20,145 nucleotides of DNA, taken from NCBI GenBank assembly GCA_049974825.1, contig JBNGDJ010000038.1, positions 1 through 20,145 on the forward strand, written 5' to 3'. Below the pieces are notes generated by a model. It saw only the letters and a program-made list of their open reading frames with translations. It was not told the DNA's origin and searched no databases. This DNA comes from JBKHDT01 sp049974825. Lineage in GTDB: Bacteria; Pseudomonadota; Gammaproteobacteria; Halothiobacillales; Halothiobacillaceae. Positions 15,921 to 20,145 of this stretch are shown here, piece after piece. Position 1 is the stretch's first letter, and each line of letters starts with the position of its first letter. The position numbers and the translations under genes are program-made.

Positions 15921-16506
15921 TGCCGGGTGTGTCCTTTCCTTCATTTTCCTTTCGTCCACTGCCCTTTGATGAGGCGTGTCTGAGCTCGCGCAGGCGGCGG
16001 CTGGCCTGTCGGGCGCGCTTGTGCGCGGCCACGTTGAGCCGCCAGAGCAGCCTGACCAGTGCGAATCCCGCGAGCGAGGCGGTCAACGCCATCAGCAGCA
16101 TCCCCGTCACCATGGGTGCCCAGAGGCGGCCGAGATGGCTGGTAATCCACTCAAGCGTCGTGTCAGCGGGCATGGCTTCAACAGGCGTACCCAGAATGGT
16201 CGAACCGATCCGGTACGCAACCCACAGGATCGGCCCGATGGTGACCGGGTTGGTAATCCAGACCAACACCACGGACAGCGGCAGATTCACGCGGGCCAGA
16301 ATGGCAAGCCCTGCGGCCAGCACCATTTGAAAGGGAATCGGGACGAAGGCGCTGAACAGGCCAACGGCCACGCCGCCGGACACTGATCGACGATTGAGGT
16401 GCCAGAGATTACCGTCCTGCAGGCGGGAACCGAACACCCGCATGTGCTTGTGGTTCCTCACCGAACCGGCGTGGGCCGACAATCGACGGAAAAACCTTCG
16501 GGGCAT
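15901..16506 (-). CDS. DUF2062 domain membrane protein
   Basis: This 201-residue protein starts MPRRFFRRL and contains the DUF2062 core. NLWHLNRRSVSGGVAVGLF is followed by hydrophobic helices at about 47-70, 76-100 and 127-155, and by the conserved VWITNPVTIGP segment. The function of the family is unknown; it is common next to competence or glycosyltransferase genes in proteobacteria. The C-terminal 45 residues are hydrophilic and strongly basic, probably cytoplasmic. The stop overlaps the possible recG remnant. The gene is transcribed away from marR on the same strand, with a 181-bp gap that probably holds its own promoter. Confidence 0.88.
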   Translation of the reverse strand: MPRRFFRRLSAHAGSVRNHKHMRVFGSRLQDGNLWHLNRRSVSGGVAVGLFSAFVPIPFQMVLAAGLAILARVNLPLSVVLVWITNPVTIGPILWVAYRIGSTILGTPVEAMPADTTLEWITSHLGRLWAPMVTGMLLMALTASLAGFALVRLLWRLNVAAHKRARQASRRLRELRHASSKGSGRKENEGKDTPGNEQPGR

Positions 16507-16537
16507 GCGGACGGGCTCGGGTGGACTCTAGTCCCGC

Positions 16538-16564
16538 ATACTACCCCATGCAGGCTTGTGGCAA
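16538..16564 (-). promoter_or_regulatory. Candidate promoter for the DUF2062 gene
   Basis: On the minus strand TTGCCA (16564-16559) is followed after 15 nt by TAGTAT (16543-16538). The -35 matches consensus at five of six positions and the -10 at four of six, but the spacing is shorter than the preferred 17 nt. It lies 32 nt before the start codon. The rest of the 181-bp gap (16507-16687) shows no other feature. Confidence 0.3.
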
Positions 16565-16687
16565 GAATCCCCTCCGGCCGGATTTGCCCCGGGTCTATGC
16601 ATCAAGCGCGGCGACCGACAGCCCGCTGTTCCCTTTCCCCGTCGACATTGGGACGAATCCCGGCGGCATATCAGGCCGGTTTTCCGT

Positions 16688-17158
16688 TCAGTCTGGCGCT
16701 TGCCGGTCCGTCTCCCCCGCACCCATCAAGGCGTCTCGGCGGGCCAGCAGGCCCGCATGCAGTCTGCCCAAGGCATCCTGCAATGCCTTGCGGCAATCCG
16801 CGCCCACGCCCTCCAGCATGCTTTGGCGAAGCCGGGAAAGCTCGGCCTGGATTTGTCGGATTCTGGGCAACGCCTGCTCGGTCAGCCAGATGGTGTTGGC
16901 GCGCCGGTCCTCGGGGCTTGGCTGCCGCAAGATCCATCCCTGCCGAACGAGGCCATCCAGCAGCTTGACCAGCGTGGGTCCCTCTACGCCAAGGCGACTG
17001 GCAAGCACCTTCTGGGTGCAACCCTGGGCGTCTCGGGAGAGCGCATCCAGCACCCGCCAGGCCGAAAGACTCAGGTCGTTCTGGCCAAGCTGGCGGTTGA
17101 CGAGGCTGCGCCACAGGCGCGCGGATTCGATCAAGTGGTGTTCCAGTGTCTCGTCCAT
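16688..17158 (-). CDS. MarR family transcriptional regulator
   Basis: This 156-residue dimeric winged-helix repressor or activator has a helix-turn-helix region at about 47-78 (TQKVLASRLGVEGPTLVKLL). The wing contains PSPEDRRANTIWLTEQ at about 80-95, the DxR-type wing motif of the family. Flanking helices form the dimer interface. The start at 17158 fits the family length. An AT-rich promoter-like stretch and a dyad lie 30-52 bp upstream, so autoregulation is likely. No adjacent transporter or detoxification gene points to its target. rsxA is on the other side of the 639-bp gap, too distant to assume control. Confidence 0.9.
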   Translation of the reverse strand: MDETLEHHLIESARLWRSLVNRQLGQNDLSLSAWRVLDALSRDAQGCTQKVLASRLGVEGPTLVKLLDGLVRQGWILRQPSPEDRRANTIWLTEQALPRIRQIQAELSRLRQSMLEGVGADCRKALQDALGRLHAGLLARRDALMGAGETDRQAPD

Positions 17159-17189
17159 GCGTGTTCAATCCTGCATTGGCTTTTATTGG

Positions 17190-17210
17190 TTTATACCATA
17201 TAAGTATAAC
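17190..17210. promoter_or_regulatory. Likely MarR operator overlapping the marR promoter
   Basis: The dyad TTATAC-(7 nt)-GTATAA at 17191-17196 and 17204-17209 is AT-rich in a GC-rich genome and lies 32-52 bp before the marR start. On the minus strand it contains TATACT and TATAAA, either of which could be the -10 box. Dimeric MarR proteins usually bind dyads of about this size over their own promoters. Binding by this protein is inferred. Confidence 0.5.
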
Positions 17211-17239
17211 TTGCGCGGCTATAAAGATTACTTGCGCGG
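17198..17239. repeat. Two tandem 21-bp direct repeats upstream of marR
   Basis: Units 17198-17218 and 17219-17239 match at 17 of 21 positions, both ending in ACTTGCGCGG. The 21-bp period is two helical turns, so proteins bound to both units would sit on the same DNA face. The first unit overlaps the dyad at 17190-17210. Confidence 0.5.
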
Positions 17240-17292
17240 TGCCCGGATGGTTTCCTGCCGGATCCTGCGCCATCCGGTCTGTCGTCTCGCCT

Positions 17293-17424
17293 GGTGCCGT
17301 GCAGGGCACGGATGCCCTGCCGCACAATGGCGCAAGCCATTGAATTGCGGAGCCCGGGCCGAGCATGTATCGGCCCGGGCGTGTCTGCACGAAGCCATGG
17401 ATGGCTTTGTGCAGTGTTTCCTTA
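17293..17424 (+). repeat. Multi-hairpin intergenic repeat, copy E
   Basis: It contains four strong stem-loops in the same order as copy D. H2 is 17302-17308/17313-17319 (7 bp, perfect). H3 is 17326-17331/17336-17341 with loop GCAA. H4 is 17352-17362/17370-17380 (11 bp, perfect). H5 is 17385-17414. H1 is missing. In H5 the inner pair differs from copy D on both arms (AATCC/GGATT becomes AAGCC/GGCTT), which keeps the stem. The sense strand points towards rsxA. Confidence 0.88.
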
Positions 17425-17650
17425 GTAGGAGAGTCAACGAAATGTGCGGCACCCGGCCAGGCTCGCGCGGGGTGTTCCCGATTGTCGTGGATGCGGATGA
17501 CAGGTTTGCGATGGTCTTGCCACCCGGTCTGATGTGGTAGTGCCAATGCCTCATGCTCGCGGTGGTCAGACCCCAACGGCATGAACAACACGAATGCATC
17601 CCATGTCCGATGCATGGGCGCCCGTCATGCGCGGGCGGCGCCCGTTGGGC
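17425..17650. other. Intergenic stretch between repeat copy E and the rsxA promoter, no gene recognised
   Basis: About 225 bp without a believable gene on either strand; the short open frames resemble no family I know. The right part holds two small dyads: CCCATG/CATGGG at 17600-17605/17613-17618, and GGGCGCC/GGCGCCC at 17616-17622/17637-17643. They lie just upstream of the presumed rsxA -10 box and could be regulator sites. Confidence 0.4.
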
Positions 17651-17656
17651 TATACT
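17651..17656 (+). promoter_or_regulatory. Probable -10 element of the rsx operon
   Basis: TATACT matches the sigma-70 -10 consensus at five of six positions and stands out in GC-rich surroundings, 141 nt before the rsxA start. No good -35 is present at 16-18 nt; the region there is occupied by a GC-rich dyad, so an activator or another sigma factor is possible. The resulting leader would be about 135 nt and include the palindrome at 17715-17756. Confidence 0.4.
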
Positions 17657-17710
17657 GCATGGCCCCGAGGCTCTGGTCCCGACTGTGCGCGGCTGACCGT
17701 GCCGGATGGC

Positions 17711-17760
17711 TTGGGAAACTCTGCACGAATCCATCCATGGATTTGTGCAGAGTTTCTCTT
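17711..17760 (+). repeat. Intergenic repeat, copy F: terminal hairpin H5 alone
   Basis: A near-perfect palindrome at 17715-17756. It begins GAAACTCTGCAC, ends GTGCAGAGTTTC and forms a 20-bp stem with a 2-nt loop centre. The only irregular pair is G:T (G:U in + strand RNA). It matches H5 of copies B, D and E and carries the same outer sequence (TTGGGAAACTC). It sits in the rsxA leader, ending 41 nt before the start codon and 32 nt before the ribosome site. Confidence 0.85.
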
Positions 17761-17797
17761 GCGAACGGAACTCGTTCGTCGATTCGATGAGGTGCCG

Positions 17798-18379
17798 ATG
17801 ACCGAATACGCGTTGATCCTGCTGAGCACCGTGCTCGTAAACAACTTCGTGCTGGTCAAGTTTCTCGGCCTCTGTCCGTTCATGGGCGTATCGAAAAAGG
17901 TCGAGACGGCCATCGGCATGTCGCTGGCCACAACCTTTGTGCTCACGCTCGCCTCGGTGCTCAGCTACCTGACCAACGCCTACCTGCTGGTGCCGTTCGG
18001 GATCGAATACCTGCGCACGATCATGTTTATCGTGGTGATCGCGGTGGTGGTCAATTTCACCGAGATGATGGTCCGCAAGACCAGCCCCTTGCTTCATAAT
18101 GTTTTGGGAATCTATCTGCCGCTGATCACCACCAACTGTGCAGTGCTCGGGGTCGCATTGCTCAACGTGCAGACCGGGCACGGATTTGTCGAGTCGGCGC
18201 TGTTCGGGTTCGGTGCCGCGGTCGGTTTCTCGCTGGTGCTGGTGCTGTTCTCCGCACTGCGGGAGCGTCTGGCGGCCGCCGATGTGCCGCCCGCATTCCA
18301 GGGTGTCCCGATCGCCTTGGTGACGGCCGGTCTGATGGCGCTGGCATTCATGGGATTTGCCGGTCTGGTGCCTGCCTGA
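17798..18379 (+). CDS. rsxA: Electron transport complex subunit RsxA (RnfA)
   Basis: This 193-residue integral membrane protein is exactly the length of E. coli RsxA, with about six membrane helices. It starts MTEYALILLSTVLVNNFVLV and contains KFLGLCPFMGVSKK and LPLITTNCAVLG; the conserved Cys residues in these segments are linked to an iron-sulfur centre in Rnf complexes. The complex moves electrons between NADH and ferredoxin coupled to ion flow, and in E. coli it keeps SoxR reduced. The ATG at 17798 is chosen over the longer frame because GAGGT lies 5 nt upstream and the family start matches. It overlaps rsxB by one base. Confidence 0.96.
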   Translation: MTEYALILLSTVLVNNFVLVKFLGLCPFMGVSKKVETAIGMSLATTFVLTLASVLSYLTNAYLLVPFGIEYLRTIMFIVVIAVVVNFTEMMVRKTSPLLHNVLGIYLPLITTNCAVLGVALLNVQTGHGFVESALFGFGAAVGFSLVLVLFSALRERLAAADVPPAFQGVPIALVTAGLMALAFMGFAGLVPA

Positions 18380-18993
18380 TGTTGTCTGCAATTCTTGTTT
18401 TTGCCGGTCTTGCCGCGGTGTTCGGAATTATCCTGGGTGTGGCTTCCCAGAAGTTCCGCGTGGAAGGAAACCCACTGGCGGACCGGATCGATGAGCTTCT
18501 GCCGCAGACCCAGTGCGGCCAGTGCGGTTATGCGGGCTGCCGCCCCTACGCTGAAGCCATTGCCGCTGGGGAGGCGCAGATCAATCAGTGCCCCCCGGGC
18601 GGGGAGTCGACCATCATCGCGCTCGCGGACCTGCTGGGCGTGGAACCGCTTCCGCTGGACCCCGAGCATGGGGTGGAGCAGGAGAAGCGGGTGGCGGTGA
18701 TCGACGAGGATGTGTGCATTGGCTGTACCAAATGCATTCAGGCCTGCCCGGTGGACGCCATCCTCGGGGCGGCCAAGCAGATGCATACGGTGATCGAGTC
18801 CGAGTGCACCGGCTGCGAGCTGTGCGTCGACCCTTGCCCGGTGGATTGCATCACGATGGAGGCGTTGCCCGAGAAGCCCGAGCGATTCAAGTGGCCGCTT
18901 CCCGCTTCGGCCTCGCCGGCGGCGGTCGGGCCCAACGTGACCGATCAGCTTAGGTTTGAACATGAAACGGCGGCCATGGAGTCCGGTTCTTGA
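18379..18993 (+). CDS. rsxB: Electron transport complex iron-sulfur subunit RsxB (RnfB)
   Basis: This 204-residue ferredoxin-like subunit has an N-terminal membrane anchor (about 3-22). An Fe-S domain follows with Cys46, Cys49, Cys54 and Cys71 (QCGQCGYAGC). Two 4Fe-4S motifs come next, with Cys113/116/119/123 and Cys143/146/149/153. A short C-terminal extension of about 30 residues rich in Ala, Pro and Ser follows. It passes electrons within the Rsx/Rnf complex at the membrane. The ATG overlaps the rsxA stop (TGATG). The stop overlaps the rsxC start (TTGA). Confidence 0.96.
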   Translation: MLSAILVFAGLAAVFGIILGVASQKFRVEGNPLADRIDELLPQTQCGQCGYAGCRPYAEAIAAGEAQINQCPPGGESTIIALADLLGVEPLPLDPEHGVEQEKRVAVIDEDVCIGCTKCIQACPVDAILGAAKQMHTVIESECTGCELCVDPCPVDCITMEALPEKPERFKWPLPASASPAAVGPNVTDQLRFEHETAAMESGS

Positions 18994-20145
18994 TTGCCCT
19001 GCACGATTTTCATGGCGGACTGCACCAGCCAGGCAAGAAGGACCTGAGCAACCAGGAGCCGATTCGTCGCCTGCCGACCCCGGACGTCCTGTTGCTGCCG
19101 CTGCACATGCATATCGGCCAGCCGGCCCGTCCGCTGGTCGAGCCGGGCAGCCGGGTCGACCTGGGACAGATGATCGCCGTACCAGACGGACGCGTCTCCG
19201 CTGCCGTCCATGCCCCGACGTCGGGTATTGTGCGGGCGATCGAAAGCCGGCCGATTCCTCATCCCTCTGGTCTTCCCGCGCCCTGCATCGTGCTTGAGCC
19301 GGATGGCGAAGAGAGGCCTGGCGACAATGGCCTGAGTCCCTGGCCGGACTACCTTCAGCGAGACGGCGCCGCGATTCGCGAGCGGCTCAAGCTCGCCGGC
19401 GTGGTGGGTCTGGGTGGCGCGGCATTTCCAACTTCCGTCAAGCTTGACCTGCCGCCCGACCGCAGGATTCACACGCTGATTCTCAATGGCGCCGAGTGTG
19501 AGTCCTACATCACCTGTGACGATCGCCTGATGCGCGAGCGCGCCGAAGACATTGTGCTCGGTGGGCAGGTGCTCATGCATGCAATCGGTGCCGAACGCTG
19601 CCTGATTGGCCTGGAAGACAACAAGCCGGAGGCGGCCGCGGCATTGGAAACGGCGGTGGAGCAGCTTGGCGATGGCCGGTTCTCGGTGGTCGTGGTGCCC
19701 ACGCGCTACCCGGCTGGTGGCGAGAAGCAGCTGGTCCTGACGCTCACCGGGGTGGAGGTGCCCCGCAGTCGCCATGCCACGGACTACGGCATGCTTTGCC
19801 AGAATGTGGCCACGGCCGTCGCCTGTCATGAGGCCGTGGTTCGGGGAATGCCGGTGACCCGCCGGGTGGTCACCGTGACCGGCGAGGGCATCGCAAGACC
19901 CGGCAACTTCGACGTACCCCTGGGCACGCCCGCCGCTGCATTGATCGAGGCGGCGGGCGGGTATCTTCCGGGGGTTGACCGGTTGCTGGTGGGCGGCCCG
20001 ATGATGGGCTTTACCTTGCCATCGGACGACATTCCGGTAGTTAAGGCCAGCAACTGCCTGCTGGCTCTGCGTCCGCAGGATCGGCCGGCAGAACATCCGC
20101 CCATGCCCTGCATCCGCTGCGGCAAGTGTGCCGAAGCCTGCCCGG
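18990..20145 (+). CDS. rsxC: Electron transport complex subunit RsxC (RnfC), 3' end outside the window
   Basis: 385 codons are visible and the frame is open to the end of the window. The proposed start is TTG at 18990, overlapping the rsxB stop as TTGA, with GGAG 8 nt upstream. Family homology (LHDFHGGLHQPGKK) begins three codons later, so a longer start is not needed. A barrel-sandwich region is followed by the NADH/FMN-binding region with GLGGAAFPTSVKL and LNGAECESYIT; Ser replaces the usual Pro in ECEPYIT. The first 4Fe-4S motif, CIRCGKCAEACP (Cys374, 377, 380, 384), lies at the very end. The second cluster motif and the C-terminal region must lie beyond base 20145. Confidence 0.93.
   Translation, partial: MIALHDFHGGLHQPGKKDLSNQEPIRRLPTPDVLLLPLHMHIGQPARPLVEPGSRVDLGQMIAVPDGRVSAAVHAPTSGIVRAIESRPIPHPSGLPAPCIVLEPDGEERPGDNGLSPWPDYLQRDGAAIRERLKLAGVVGLGGAAFPTSVKLDLPPDRRIHTLILNGAECESYITCDDRLMRERAEDIVLGGQVLMHAIGAERCLIGLEDNKPEAAAALETAVEQLGDGRFSVVVVPTRYPAGGEKQLVLTLTGVEVPRSRHATDYGMLCQNVATAVACHEAVVRGMPVTRRVVTVTGEGIARPGNFDVPLGTPAAALIEAAGGYLPGVDRLLVGGPMMGFTLPSDDIPVVKASNCLLALRPQDRPAEHPPMPCIRCGKCAEACP

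Noticed and set aside
97..17760. CRISPR array
   Set aside because: The repeats are scattered singly over 17 kb, differ in length and have no regular spacers; no cas gene is present.
17228..18391. Leftward 387-codon frame across the marR-rsxA gap and rsxA
   Set aside because: Antisense to rsxA and through repeats E and F. A short part (about 17430-17590) looked faintly protein-like, but no transposase or integrase motif could be identified.

Overview
The window looks like chromosomal DNA of a high-GC gammaproteobacterium. The main evidence is the run trpF-trpB-trpA-accD-folC-(SPOR/DedD)-cvpA-purF, the Rsx/Rnf genes, a PBP1b-type peptidoglycan synthase and a DUF2062 membrane protein. The style recalls the Wenzhouxiangella/Xanthomonadales/Chromatiales area, but that placement is inference. 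No tRNA, rRNA, CRISPR array, prophage or insertion sequence was recognised.

Layout. (1) 1-4499, leftward: an aminoglycoside-phosphotransferase-like/P-loop kinase fusion, a membrane diguanylate cyclase, an HI0933-family flavoprotein, and the first 17 codons of a further gene that leaves the window at base 1. (2) 4500-4924: a 425-bp divergent intergenic region full of inverted repeats. (3) 4925-7207, rightward: mrcB (PBP1b). (4) 7542-15771, rightward: a tightly packed unit trpF, trpB, trpA, accD, folC, SPOR protein, cvpA, purF and an L,D-transpeptidase, mostly with overlaps of 1-14 bp. (5) 15772-17158, leftward: a possible recG remnant, a DUF2062 protein and a MarR-family regulator. (6) 17159-17797: a 639-bp intergenic region with a likely MarR operator, repeats and the presumed rsxA promoter. 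(7) 17798-20145, rightward: rsxA, rsxB and the 5' part of rsxC, which runs off the end.

The genes are mostly housekeeping: the last steps of tryptophan synthesis, a carboxyltransferase subunit for fatty-acid synthesis, folate polyglutamylation, the first committed purine step, peptidoglycan synthesis and cross-linking, and a membrane electron-transfer complex.

The unusual feature is a family of intergenic repeats. Three copies (97-248, 7258-7413, 17293-17424) are chains of up to five consecutive stem-loops. Paired positions change together between copies, and G:U-type pairs mostly fall on one strand, so the structure appears to be maintained as RNA. Two further copies (2811-2900, 4661-4847) replace one stem-loop with a different one, and one site (17711-17760) is only the terminal hairpin, a near-perfect 42-nt palindrome. 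Several copies end about 30-45 nt upstream of a start codon. This multi-hairpin family is the best candidate in the window for something undescribed.
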